DNA of 64,000 nucleotides from Ramlibacter lithotrophicus (GTDB taxonomy: Bacteria; Pseudomonadota; Gammaproteobacteria; Burkholderiales; Burkholderiaceae_C): positions 1 to 64,000 of the forward strand of contig NZ_VTOX01000002.1 of the NCBI RefSeq assembly GCF_012184415.1. The letters are read 5' to 3'. Of this stretch, positions 40,738 through 50,066 are shown piece after piece. A program made the position numbers and the translations under genes. How positions within the stretch are numbered: position 1 is the first letter of the stretch; each line of letters starts with the position of its first letter. The notes beneath the pieces were generated by a model, which saw only the letters and a list, made by a program, of their open reading frames with translations, ran no database searches and was not told the DNA's origin.

Positions 40738-42023
40738 TGCATACGGCCACCGACCTGAACGAGCTGGCGCACCAGGCGCTCGCGCTGATGCGGGGCGCCG
40801 GCTTCGACGACGCGCAGGTGACCGCGAGCCACACCGGGCTGCACGAACTGAACGTCAACCACAACGAGCCCAGCCTGCTGCGCAGCGGCGACACCCGCAA
40901 GCTCGTGCTGCTGGGCATCGTCGACGGCCGCATGGCGAGCACGGAGGTCGCCGACCTGAGTCCCGAAGCGCTGCGCGAGCGCATCGCCGGCCTGTTCGAC
41001 GATGCGCAGGCGGCGCCGCAGGACGACGCCAACGCGGTGTCGAGCGCGCAGCACGCCCGCATCGTCAAGGGGCCGCAGCAGCCGGACCTGGACGTGCTGG
41101 CCGGCAAGATGCGGGAACTGCTCGAATTCCGCGCGCGGGAGACCCCGCGCATGATGGTCGACGAGGCGGACGCCAAGCACACCCTGGTGCGCTCGCACAC
41201 GCTCACCACGCGCGGCAGCGACCTGGCCGCGAGCGTGGGGAGCTACGGCATGGGCGTGTTCGGCACGGCGCGCGAGGGCAGCCGGTCGAGCTCCTTCAAC
41301 TACACCTTCGGCAGTGCGGACGAGCTGGACGGCGCGCACGCTGCCGACTGGTTCGGCATCGGGCAGATGCTGCGCGACACCGAGCAGCAGATCGAGACCG
41401 AGCCGGTGGGCGCGCGCTTCGTGGGCGACGTCGTGCTGGCCCCCAACGCCGTGGAGTCGCTCCTGGAGTGGCTGCTGGGCCAACTGGCCGACACACAGCT
41501 GATTGCCGGCAGTTCGCTCTATCGCGACAGCGTCGGCCAGCCGGTCGGCTCGCCGCTGCTCGGCCTGCGCAGCCGCTTCGAAGCGGCCGGCTGCGCCCCG
41601 CTGTCGGCCGATGCGCACCTGGCCGCGCCCGTGGAACTGGTGTGCGGCGGCGTGCTGCGCTCGCTCACGCCCAGCCTGTACGGCAGCCGCAAGACCGGCC
41701 TGGCGCACGTGCCCTTGGGGCAAGGCTGGGAACTGGCCGCCGGGGAAACCTCCCTCGCGTCGCTGGTGGCAGGCGTCGAGCGCGGCGCCATCGTCGGCCG
41801 GCTCTCGATGGGCATGCCGGCGGCCAACGGCGACTTCTCCGGCGTGATCAAGAACAGCTTCGCGATTGCCGGCGGCGCGCGCGGGCCGGCGCTGGCGGAG
41901 ACGATGATCTCCGGCAACATGGCGCGGATGCTGCGCGACATCACAGGCGCCAGCCGCGAACGCCAGGACCACGGCGCCCTGCTGCTGCCCTGGCTGCGGA
42001 TCGCCAACCTGCACTTCTCCTGA
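40737..42023 (+). CDS. pmbA: PmbA/TldE-family protein
   Basis: 428-residue partner of TldD, lacking the zinc motif, as in the family. Pattern: HELNVNHNEPSLLRSGDTRKLVLLGIVDGRMAS, SFNYTFGS, NAVESLLEWLLGQLADTQLIAGSSLYRDSVGQPVGSPL, and SMGMPAANGDFSGVIKNSFAIAGG. ATG 40737 is used; ATG 40734 is three bases earlier and equally in frame. Runs as an operon with tldD. Confidence 0.92.
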   Translation: MHTATDLNELAHQALALMRGAGFDDAQVTASHTGLHELNVNHNEPSLLRSGDTRKLVLLGIVDGRMASTEVADLSPEALRERIAGLFDDAQAAPQDDANAVSSAQHARIVKGPQQPDLDVLAGKMRELLEFRARETPRMMVDEADAKHTLVRSHTLTTRGSDLAASVGSYGMGVFGTAREGSRSSSFNYTFGSADELDGAHAADWFGIGQMLRDTEQQIETEPVGARFVGDVVLAPNAVESLLEWLLGQLADTQLIAGSSLYRDSVGQPVGSPLLGLRSRFEAAGCAPLSADAHLAAPVELVCGGVLRSLTPSLYGSRKTGLAHVPLGQGWELAAGETSLASLVAGVERGAIVGRLSMGMPAANGDFSGVIKNSFAIAGGARGPALAETMISGNMARMLRDITGASRERQDHGALLLPWLRIANLHFS

Positions 42024-42042
42024 CCGGGCCGCCGGCGGCGGT

Positions 42043-42450
42043 TCAGGGCGGCGCCGCCCCGTCACGCCCGGCAAGAAGCAGCAGCTCGCGCAGGCGCTCG
42101 ACGACGTCGCCGAACGCCGCCGGCTTTCGCACGACGGCCATCGCCCCGGCGGCGAGGCACGCCATCCGCTCCTGCTCCGTGGCGGCGGCCGAAACGACCG
42201 CAACCAGCGCCTGCGGCTGCAGCGCCCGCAGCCGCGTGACCACTTCCAGGCCCGGCATGCGCGGCATGTGCAGGTCGACCAGCCACAGCGTGGCCGCCGG
42301 CGCGCCGGCGGCGAGCGTGGCGAGCGCGGCTTCGCCGTCGGCGAACTGGCGCACCGGCCCGTCGTGGCAGGCGCGCGCGGCAAGCGCCAGCAGTTCGCGC
42401 CAGGCGTCGTCGTCGTCCACGACGGCGATTTGGATGGGGGGGCGGCTCAT
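42043..42450 (-). CDS. Single-domain response regulator
   Basis: 135-residue stand-alone receiver. VDDDDAW (acidic pair), LVDLHMPRMPGLEVV (phosphoacceptor Asp near residue 60), VVSAAA (Thr/Ser), and VVRKPAAF (Lys) are present. No output domain, as in CheY-like signalling relays. No kinase is directly beside it; the small zinc-ribbon gene follows on the same strand upstream. Confidence 0.88.
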   Translation of the reverse strand: MSRPPIQIAVVDDDDAWRELLALAARACHDGPVRQFADGEAALATLAAGAPAATLWLVDLHMPRMPGLEVVTRLRALQPQALVAVVSAAATEQERMACLAAGAMAVVRKPAAFGDVVERLRELLLLAGRDGAAPP

Positions 42451-42460
42451 CGGCGCGGCG

Positions 42461-42730
42461 TCATCCGGCCAGCAGGAAGGCCAGCGCGAAGGCCCCGCCC
42501 AGGGCCGCACCCGACCCGGCCAGCGCCAGCAGGCGCCGCCGGCGGCCGGTCGGCCGGGGCACCGCCTGCTGCGCCGCGGGAGCCGTCGCGCAGCCGTACC
42601 GCCGCACCGGGATCGGCAGGTCCGCCGTGCGCGAGTCCAGGGTTTCGTAGTCGTCGAGGACAGCGTCGCAGGCGGCGCACCGCCCGCTCGCCCGACGGGT
42701 CAGCCCGCCGCAGATGCGACAGCCGCCCAT
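42461..42730 (-). CDS. Small zinc-ribbon membrane protein
   Basis: 89-residue protein. Residues 1-25 hold a zinc ribbon (CRICGG, CAACDA), residues 65-87 a hydrophobic tail (LLALAGSGAALGGAFALAFLLAG). Its stop is 10 bases before the receiver gene, so the two may form a small operon. ATG 42730 is the likely start. Function unknown. Confidence 0.6.
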   Translation of the reverse strand: MGGCRICGGLTRRASGRCAACDAVLDDYETLDSRTADLPIPVRRYGCATAPAAQQAVPRPTGRRRRLLALAGSGAALGGAFALAFLLAG

Positions 42731-42834
42731 CGTTGCCGCCGCGACGGCGCCATCGTTCCAGAATTCATAGCGGACAGCAGCGTACCCGCTGCCGCCTGCC
42801 GCTGTCAACGGGAGAAACCGCCGGCGCTCGCGGC

Positions 42835-43383
42835 CTACCCGGCGCGGCGCGCCACGAGCGCCAGCAGACCCTTCAGCCCGTACAGCACGACCAGCGTGCC
42901 GGCGAGGTCGCCGATGAACATGGCGGCGAAACCGCGCATCAGGTCGGGCTCGCCGCGCCAGGCGAACCACAGGTGGTGGAACAAGGGACTGGCCACCGAA
43001 TACGCCAGGCTCAGCACCAGCAGGCGGCCGGGCGTGAGGTTGGCCAGCGAGGCTTGCAGGCCGTACAGGTGGCGGGCGGCGCGATAGACCAGGTACGGCG
43101 CGAGGGTGGCGAGAATGCCCCCCATGAAGGCGCGGTCGAAGTTGCCCGGGAAGAAGACCAGGAAGCTGACGCCCCAGGAGACGGCGAGGAGCCCGACGGC
43201 GCCCGCCTCGGCGAACAGGAGCGTGCACAGCAGGCGCATGCCGGCCGGCAGGTACACCCAGTTGATGCCGGGGGCGAACTCCAGCGACCTGAACAGCAGC
43301 TCATTGAGCGCCAGCATGCCGGCGAAGAGCACAATCGTGGCCAGCACCTGCAGCAGCTGATGTCGGAGGATCGCCCAGGTCAT
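42835..43383 (-). CDS. Integral membrane protein, unknown (MASE1-like)
   Basis: 182-residue protein with five or six membrane segments. The pattern ELLFRSLEFAPGINWVYLPAGMRLLCTLLFAEAGAVGLL resembles MASE1-type sensory membrane domains, here without an attached output domain. FFPGNFDRAF, SPLFHHLWFAWRG and FIGDLAGTLVVLYGLKGLL are conserved-looking loops. Divergent from the MarR-like regulator. Confidence 0.7.
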   Translation of the reverse strand: MTWAILRHQLLQVLATIVLFAGMLALNELLFRSLEFAPGINWVYLPAGMRLLCTLLFAEAGAVGLLAVSWGVSFLVFFPGNFDRAFMGGILATLAPYLVYRAARHLYGLQASLANLTPGRLLVLSLAYSVASPLFHHLWFAWRGEPDLMRGFAAMFIGDLAGTLVVLYGLKGLLALVARRAG

Positions 43384-43468
43384 GCGGCCCGCGTTAGGAT
43401 CGTTCTGTTTGTTGGAGCACGGCGAAAGTCATGCTTTCTACCACAAGAGAATTCATGAAGGATAACTG

Positions 43469-43822
43469 TTGAAAAAGAGCTCGCGATCGGCGGACGTGTA
43501 CCTGCGCTTCCTGCAGCTGTCGGAGGCGATCCGGGGCTTGCCGTCCCTGCCGCCGCTCGATCCGCTGGAGGAGCGCATCCTGGCCTGGGTCGCCCGCGCG
43601 GCCCGGGAGGGAGAGCGCCTGTGCGTGCGCGACATGATGGCCAGGCACGAGCTGGGCGCGCCGGCGACGATCCACTCGCGGCTGAAGTCGATGCGCACCA
43701 AGGGCTGGATCGCGCTGGCCGACACCGAGGACGCGCGGCGCAAGCAGATCGAGCTGACGCCCGGCGCCCTGCGCCACTTCGACCGCCTCGCGCGCTGCAT
43801 GCTGCGGGCGACGAGGGCCTGA
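43469..43822 (+). CDS. MarR-like winged-helix protein
   Basis: 117-residue protein with a winged-helix fold: LEERILAWVARAAREGERLCVRDMMARHELGAPATIHSRLKSMRTKGWIALADTEDARRKQIELTPGALRHF. It lacks the long dimerisation helices of full MarR proteins. It starts at TTG 43469 after AAGGATAAC; a five-codon ATG ORF ends at that TTG (TGTTGA). Divergent from the membrane protein, which it may regulate; convergent with the transporter. Confidence 0.75.
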   Translation: MKKSSRSADVYLRFLQLSEAIRGLPSLPPLDPLEERILAWVARAAREGERLCVRDMMARHELGAPATIHSRLKSMRTKGWIALADTEDARRKQIELTPGALRHFDRLARCMLRATRA

Positions 43823-43829
43823 CGCCGGA

Positions 43830-45014
43830 TCAGGAGACCGCGGACGCCGGCAGCCGCCGCTCCGAAGGCAGCAGCAGCACCGCGCACGACGTGCACAGCG
43901 CGATGACGGCCATCGCGGTGAGCAGCGTGCCGAATCCGCTCGCCTTGACGACCGGCCCCAGCAGCCACACCGCCAGCGAGCTCACCCCGAGCGAGATGGT
44001 GAAGCGCATGCCGGCGACGCTCGAGCGGATGCGGTCGTCGACGTATCGGGCGATCATCGAGTCCGAGAACGGGATCGCGCCGAAGATGAAGACCATCGCC
44101 ATGAGCAGCAGCAGATAGAACACCCAGCCTTGCGCCGAGGCAGCCAGGAACAGGATCGGCACCTGGGCCAGCGTGACGCCCAGGTACAGCGGCTTGAGCG
44201 CGAACCGGTCGATCAGCCAGCCCACCACCACCTGCGCGACGGAGGCCAGGGCATACACGGCGGCCAGCAGCGCGCCGACCAGGGCCGGCTCCTCCACGAT
44301 GCCGCGCAGGCGCTCGCCCAGCAGCTGCGGATTGCCGTTCGTGGTGAAGTTGAACAACATGCTGCCGGTGATCGACGCCGCCGTCATCACGGCCAGCACC
44401 CGTGCCAGCAGCGCCGGCGTCAGGCGCACCGGCGCCGTGCCGCTCTTGCGCCGTGCCGGCGGCTCGGCCTCGCGCGGCACCATCCGCATGAAGACGAAGC
44501 CCAGGACGATGCAGGCGAGCCCGGGCACGGCGAACGCGGCACGCCAGCCCAGCCGGTCGGTCAGCAGCCCGGTGAGCAGGGCTGCGACCGCGATGCCGAG
44601 GTTGCCGACCAGCCCGTTCAGGCCGATGGTGGCGCCGGGACGCTGCGCCCGCTGCAGCAGCATGGGAATGCCCACCGGGTGGTAGATCGCCGAGAAGGCG
44701 CCCACCAGAGTCAGCGCGCCGGCGAGCTCCCACGGCGTGCGCGTGACGGCGCACAGCAGGGCCGCGCCGCCCATCCCGAAGAAGAACAGCACCATCATCG
44801 AGCGCCGGCCCCACACGTCGCCAAGCCGCCCCGCCGGCAGCGCTCCGAGTCCGTACAGGACGAACGCGCCGGTGCCGTACGGCATCAGGTCCTCCCAGCG
44901 GGCGAGGCCGAAATCCGCCGCGATCGCGGCGACGGCGGCCGCGAAGATCAGCAGGAACATGTGGTCCACCGCGTGGGCGATGTTCAGGAGCACGGTGGCG
45001 GCTTTGGATGTCAT
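43830..45014 (-). CDS. Major facilitator superfamily transporter
   Basis: 394-residue inner-membrane transporter with 12 predicted membrane segments. The MFS loop motif GRLGDVWGRRSMMV follows the second helix (G-x-x-x-D-x-x-G-R-R) and PGATIGLNGLVGNLGIAVAALLTGLLTDRLGW is typical for the N-half. Start ATG 45014. Substrate unknown; no linked pathway is seen. Convergent with the winged-helix gene, eight bases apart. Confidence 0.9.
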   Translation of the reverse strand: MTSKAATVLLNIAHAVDHMFLLIFAAAVAAIAADFGLARWEDLMPYGTGAFVLYGLGALPAGRLGDVWGRRSMMVLFFFGMGGAALLCAVTRTPWELAGALTLVGAFSAIYHPVGIPMLLQRAQRPGATIGLNGLVGNLGIAVAALLTGLLTDRLGWRAAFAVPGLACIVLGFVFMRMVPREAEPPARRKSGTAPVRLTPALLARVLAVMTAASITGSMLFNFTTNGNPQLLGERLRGIVEEPALVGALLAAVYALASVAQVVVGWLIDRFALKPLYLGVTLAQVPILFLAASAQGWVFYLLLLMAMVFIFGAIPFSDSMIARYVDDRIRSSVAGMRFTISLGVSSLAVWLLGPVVKASGFGTLLTAMAVIALCTSCAVLLLPSERRLPASAVS

Positions 45015-45233
45015 CGGTGCGTGGTGGAGTGGCGCGGCGCGGATCGGCCGGCCAGCCACGGAGCATAACGGCGCGCGCTCGTTGCGCGCGCCCTGTGGCG
45101 AATCGCCAACGAGACCCTGCATTGCGCACGCATGGCTTCGCACGCGGCCGGGCTTGCGGCGCATCGCGATGCTATCCTGCGCCGCGCCGACAAGGCCGGT
45201 ACGCGTCGGCACACAACAGCAGGGGAGCCGCGC

Positions 45234-47177
45234 ATGGCGAACAGCCAGTATTTTTCGCTTCTGAACCATTACGTCGCGCTGCCCGGCTACCGGCCGCAGG
45301 CGGTCTTCTCGCCGGTCACGGCGGACCTGAACCGCGACGGCCACCAGGACCTGCTGGTCTTCGGCGCCTCTTATCCGTGGGGCGCCTACACGCAACCCAC
45401 CCCGCAGGCCGGCGCGGTGCTGTTCGGCGACGGTCGCGGCGGCTTCGTCGCGGCGCCCGAGTCGACCTTCCCGACCGCATCGCTGCTCACGGTGCACCCG
45501 CGCAAGATCGTGGTTGAAGACTTCAACGGCGACGGCCGCCCGGACGTCTTCGTCGCCTCGCACGGCTGGGACACCCACCCCTTCCCGGGAGAGCAGAACC
45601 GGCTGTACCTGTCGCAGGGCGAGACCTGGGTCGATGCCACGGCCCGGCTGCCGGTGCTCCAGGACTTCACGCACACCGCGGCAGCGGGGGACATCGACGG
45701 CGACGGCGACGTCGACCTGTTCGTCGGGAACGGCTACGCCGGCCAGAACCACATCCTGTCGTACCTGCTGGTCAACGACGGCACGGGCCATTTCGCCGTC
45801 GACCGCGGCGCCATTCCAGCCACCAGCGGCAGCGTGCTCGACTTCGACACCGCGCACCATTTCCCCGGCGCGACGCTCGCGGACCTGGACGGCGACCGCC
45901 TGCCCGACCTGATCGTCACCGCCGACGCCAGCGCGTCCTACGACACGCTGCGCGAGAGCGTGGTGCTGTGAAACCAGGGCGGCCGCTTCGTCGAGTCCGC
46001 CATGACCTCGCTGCCGGCGACCGCGCTGCTGCCGAACCAGATCGTGCTGGACGCGCGCCCCGCCGACCTGAACGGGGACGGCCTGCAGGACCTTCTGGTG
46101 ACGGGCACGCAAGGGCAGCCGTTCTACGACGGCTGGTACGTGCAGGTGCTGCTCAACCAGGGCAACCGCCAGTTCTCCGACGCGACCGCGCAACTGATGG
46201 CCCCCGCCGACGCGATGGGCGGCACGCCCGGCACCAGCGCGGGCGCGCCATGGGGCATGTGGATCAAGCCGCTGGATTTCAACCGCGACGGGTTCACCGA
46301 TTTCACCGTCGAATACAACGGCGGCCAGATCACTGCGACCACGCCGCTGGTCTGGCTCAACGACGGCACGGGCCATTTCAGCACCTTGAATGCCGGCGAT
46401 CTCGGGGCGGGGGGCGAACTCTGGCGCATCGGTGGCAACCACTGGACCGAGATGGCACAAGGGCCTGGCATCGTCACGATGCAGAGCTACGACGGCAGCG
46501 GCGGCCTGATCGTCACCGGCATCATGCCGGCCACCGCCTTCCCGCTCACGCCCGACTCGGGCCTGGCGCGCACCGGCTCGGCCGCGGCCGACCGCCTGCG
46601 CGGCGGCGACGGCGCCGACACGCTGGCCGGCCAGGGCGGCACCGACACCGCGGTGTACTTCGGCAATCGCTCGGACTTCACCATCAGCCGCGCGGCGTCC
46701 GGCGACGTCACGGTGCAGCGCACCACGGCGCCCACCGACATCGACACGCTGCGCCAGGTGGAACGCCTCGAATTCCGCGACGGCAATCTGGCGCTGGACC
46801 TCGACGGCGCGGCCGGCCAGGTGGCGCGGATCCTGGGCGCGGTGTTCGGCCCCGCGGCCGTCGGGAACCGCGAATATGCGGGGATCGGCCTGTCACTCGC
46901 CGACCAGGGCGCGAGCGGGCTGGACCTCATGCAGCTCGCGCTGCAGGTGCGGCTGGGCGCGCCCAGCAACGAGGCGGTGGTACGGCTGCTGTACGAGAAC
47001 GTGGTCGGCTCGCCGCCGCCGGACGGCGACCTGCAGCACTTCAAGTCGCTCCTGGACCACGGCACCTACTCGCAGGCCGGGCTCGGCCTGATGGCAGCCG
47101 GCACGCAGTACCTGGCCGACCGGATCGACCTCGTGGAGCTGGTCGCGCAGGGCCTGCCTTACCAGCCTGCCGCCTGA
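45234..47177 (+). pseudogene. VCBS/FG-GAP and RTX protein gene broken by an in-frame TGA
   Basis: One frame of 648 codons, interrupted by TGA at 45969-45971. The first part (45234-45971, 245 codons) and the second (from ATG 46002, or any restart) are in the same frame and both continue the same FG-GAP repeat pattern: ADLNRDGHQDLLV, EDFNGDGRPDVFV, GDIDGDGDVDLFV before the stop and ADLNGDGLQDLLV after. The stop falls within VVL-x-NQGGRF where a residue is expected. Then come RTX-like GGDGADTLAGQGG and a DUF4214-like C-terminus (about residues 535-640). It looks like a single nonsense mutation in a type I-secreted surface protein. Start has AGGGGAGC upstream. Confidence 0.75.
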
Positions 47178-48398
47178 TCAGGCGCGCCCGCGGCGCAGCC
47201 ACTCGCGCTGCGCCCGCAGCACCTCGGACGCGCCCACGCCCGCCAGCGATGCGTACAGCGCGGGCGCGGTGGCTCCTTCGGTGTTGAACAGCAGCACGCG
47301 CGACGCTGCGTCCAGGCGCGCCTGCTGGCGCTGCGCCGGATCGCGCGCCAGCGCCAGCAGCCCGGCGAGGCCAGCGGCTCCGGACTCGCCGGCGACGACC
47401 GGCACGTCACCGGCGCTGCCTTGCGCCAGCACGCGCATCGCGTGCGTCGCCTCGTCGTCGGCCACGGTCTGGAAGAAGTCGACGGCCGGCTGCAGGAAGC
47501 GCCACGCCAGCGGCGACGCCTCGCCGCACGCGAGGCCTGCCATCACCGAGTCGACGGACCCGCTGGCCCGCGCCGGCGCGCCGCTGCGGCAGCTTTGCAT
47601 CAGGCAGTCGGCCTGCCGCGGCTCCACCACGACGAAGACCGGCCGCGCCGCGCCGAAGCGCTCCCAGACGTAGCTGGCCACGCCCGCCGCCAGGCCGCCG
47701 ACCCCGCCTTGCAGCAAGAGATGCGTGTACGGGCATGGCGCGGCCGGTCCGAGATCCTCCAGCACTTCGTCCGCCAGCACGGCATAGCCTTGCATGACGT
47801 CCCGTGGAATCTCCTCGTAGCCTTCGTACGACGTGTCCGAGACCACCTGCCAGCCATTGGCCACCGCCAGCCGCGCCGCCTCGTGCACCGAATCGTCGTA
47901 GTTGCCGGCGATGCGCACGATCCGCGCGCCCAGCGCCGCGATCGGCTGCTCGCGCTCGGCGCTCACCTGCGCGTGCAGCACGATCACGCAACGGCAACCG
48001 ATGCTGCGGGCCGCCGCCGCCAGCGCGCGGCCGTGGTTCCCGTCGGTGGCGCTGACCACGACCAGGTCGCCCAGCGCGCCCGCATGGCGCCCCGCCAGCA
48101 GGTCCTCGTCGGTCCACTTCGGCGAGCGCCGCTGGATCAGCCGCAGCAGCGCGACCGGCGCGCCAAGCACCTTGAAGCTGGCGAGCGGCGAACGGGCCGA
48201 TTCGTCCTTGATGCCGATCCCGGCGATGCCGAGGTCGCGCGCCAGTTGCGGCAGCGGCCACACGGGCGTGGGGCCCGGCGCGAGCAGGTCCCAGGACGCC
48301 AGGCTGCGGCGGCTGGCCCGCGCCTGCGCGACGTTCATCACCTGGAGCAGGTCGGGCGGATACGGCACGCGGCCGGCGTGGGGATTGGCAAGAAGCAT
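47178..48398 (-). CDS. Diaminopropionate ammonia-lyase-like PLP enzyme
   Basis: 406-residue fold-type II PLP enzyme. The Schiff-base Lys is in DESARSPLASFKVLGAP; SATDGNHGRALAAAA binds the phosphate; LLLQGGVGGLAAGVASYVWE is the Gly-loop; CGEASPLAWRFL and GESGAAGLAGLLAL complete the pattern. These match 2,3-diaminopropionate ammonia-lyase (YgeX), which gives pyruvate and ammonia. Starts at ATG 48398. It is the last gene of a minus-strand group with the SnoaL-like, Bug and deacylase genes. Confidence 0.85.
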   Translation of the reverse strand: MLLANPHAGRVPYPPDLLQVMNVAQARASRRSLASWDLLAPGPTPVWPLPQLARDLGIAGIGIKDESARSPLASFKVLGAPVALLRLIQRRSPKWTDEDLLAGRHAGALGDLVVVSATDGNHGRALAAAARSIGCRCVIVLHAQVSAEREQPIAALGARIVRIAGNYDDSVHEAARLAVANGWQVVSDTSYEGYEEIPRDVMQGYAVLADEVLEDLGPAAPCPYTHLLLQGGVGGLAAGVASYVWERFGAARPVFVVVEPRQADCLMQSCRSGAPARASGSVDSVMAGLACGEASPLAWRFLQPAVDFFQTVADDEATHAMRVLAQGSAGDVPVVAGESGAAGLAGLLALARDPAQRQQARLDAASRVLLFNTEGATAPALYASLAGVGASEVLRAQREWLRRGRA

Positions 48399-48459
48399 GT
48401 GGCGCGAGGCGAGGAACGATCGCGCGATTATCCCGGCCGCGGCGCGGGCGCAGCGCCCC

Positions 48460-48954
48460 TCAGGGAGGCGCGGCTCCCGCCGCCGGATGCAGCGCGCTGT
48501 GCTCGGCGCCTGGCACGGAGTAGCCGCGCGCGGCATACGGGAAGCCTTCCAGCTCGCTGGTCTCCGGCCGCATCTGGTAGTAGGAACGGATCTCGCGGAT
48601 GAGGCCATCCTCGAACGCGAACCACTCGGCGCCCCGCGTCGCCACCCGCTGCGCGCCGCCGGTCGGACGCCAGAACATCGTCCACTCGATGACGGCCTGC
48701 GCCTCGCCGGCGCAGATGCGGTCCACCACCCAGCGTGCTTCGATCATGCCTTGCACCTTGCGCCAGTAGCGCGCCAGGTGCTGCGCCCCACGGACCGGCG
48801 CCGATCCCTGGTTCGGGGCGAGGAAGAAGTGCTCGACTTCCGGATGCAGCGTCGCCGCGGTCAGGGCCACGTCGCCGGCGCTGCAGCCGTCGTAATAGCG
48901 CCGGACCAGCTCCAGCCAGCGTGCGCCGGCCGTGTCGTGACTGTCTGGACCCAT
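48460..48954 (-). CDS. SnoaL-like / NTF2-fold protein
   Basis: 164-residue protein with a cone-shaped NTF2-like fold: YYDGCSAGDVALTAATLHPEVEHFFL, GAQHLARYWRKVQGMIEARWVVDRICAGEAQAVIEWTMFW, and RGAEWFAFEDGLIREIRSYYQ. Members include small isomerases, hydratases and binding proteins. No activity can be assigned. Lies 19 bases after the Bug receptor gene, so it is probably co-transcribed. Confidence 0.8.
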   Translation of the reverse strand: MGPDSHDTAGARWLELVRRYYDGCSAGDVALTAATLHPEVEHFFLAPNQGSAPVRGAQHLARYWRKVQGMIEARWVVDRICAGEAQAVIEWTMFWRPTGGAQRVATRGAEWFAFEDGLIREIRSYYQMRPETSELEGFPYAARGYSVPGAEHSALHPAAGAAPP

Positions 48955-48973
48955 GTCGGTTCCCTCCGCAGGC

Positions 48974-49948
48974 TCAGTCGAGCTTGACCCCGGCATCCTT
49001 GACCAGCTTGACCCAGAACTTCGCGTCCTGCTCCAGGAAGGCCACGAACTGCTCCGGCGACCTCGAGACGTCGACCGCCGTTCCCTCCCGCGCCAGTGCG
49101 GCCTTGATGGCCGGCTGCTCCATCGTCGCGGCCGCGGCGTCGAAGACCTTCTTCACGATGGCTGGCGGCGTGGCGGCGGGCACGAACAGGCCGTACCAGA
49201 AGTCGATGGCGTAGTCGGGCAGGCCAGCCTCCGCCATGCCGGGCAGCCCCGGGAACATCGACGAGCTCTCGCGCGCGCTGACCGCCAATCCCTTCAGCCG
49301 TCCCTGCTGGATCATCGGCAGCACCGAAGGCGGCGTTCCGAACGTGACATGGGTGTCGCCCGCCACCACCGACTGGATCGCCGGCGCGCCGCCGCGGAAC
49401 GGCACCAGCGTCATCCGGGTACCGGTGACCTGCGAGAACAGCGCGGCCCCGAGGTGCGGCGCGCTGCCGTTGCCCGCCGTGGCGCAATTGACCTCGCCCG
49501 GCGCCTGCTTCAGCTTCGCGACGAGGTCCTGGATCGAGTTGATGCCGCTGGCCGGGTTGGCGGCGATCACCAGCGGGGAACTGGTCACCTTCGCCACCGG
49601 GGCCAGGTCGCGCAGCGTGTACGGCAGTTTCGGATTGAGCGCCGGATTGACGAGGATGCTGCCCGGGCTCGCGAGCAGCAGGCTGTAGCCGTCGGGCGCC
49701 GCCTTCGCCACCAGGTCGGTGGCGATGCTCGCGCCCGCGCCCGGCCGGTTCTCGACGACGACGGTCTGTCCCAGGTTCTTGCCCAGCGTGTCGCTGATGG
49801 CGCGCGCCACGTAATCGGCCGCGCCGCCCGGCGTGAAGCCGACCACCAGCCGGATCGGCCTGGCGCCCGGCCAGGGGGTGGCTTGCGCGAACGCGCGGCC
49901 ACCGAGTCCGGCCAGGGCAAGCGCCCCCGCGAAGTCCCGTCTCTTCAT
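48974..49948 (-). CDS. Bug-family periplasmic binding protein
   Basis: 324-residue tripartite tricarboxylate transporter-type receptor. The signal has a Tat-like RRDFAGALALAGLGG and cleaves near AFAQA. Core motifs: PIRLVVGFTPGGAADYVARAISDTL, VVVENRPGAGASIATDLVAKAAPDGYSLL, and VNPALNPKLPY. No TctA/TctB membrane genes are nearby, as is common for orphan Bug receptors. Ligand probably a carboxylate, unknown. It follows the deacylase gene. Confidence 0.93.
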   Translation of the reverse strand: MKRRDFAGALALAGLGGRAFAQATPWPGARPIRLVVGFTPGGAADYVARAISDTLGKNLGQTVVVENRPGAGASIATDLVAKAAPDGYSLLLASPGSILVNPALNPKLPYTLRDLAPVAKVTSSPLVIAANPASGINSIQDLVAKLKQAPGEVNCATAGNGSAPHLGAALFSQVTGTRMTLVPFRGGAPAIQSVVAGDTHVTFGTPPSVLPMIQQGRLKGLAVSARESSSMFPGLPGMAEAGLPDYAIDFWYGLFVPAATPPAIVKKVFDAAAATMEQPAIKAALAREGTAVDVSRSPEQFVAFLEQDAKFWVKLVKDAGVKLD

Positions 49949-50066
49949 GGCTGGTCTCCCGATGTGTGTGACAGCACGCGAAGCCTTCGCTGGCGGCGCC
50001 GGACCGCTCCATCGCGTGTCCGGTGCCCAGCGAGCGGCAGAGGGTACAGGCAAGCGCCGCGCAGCG

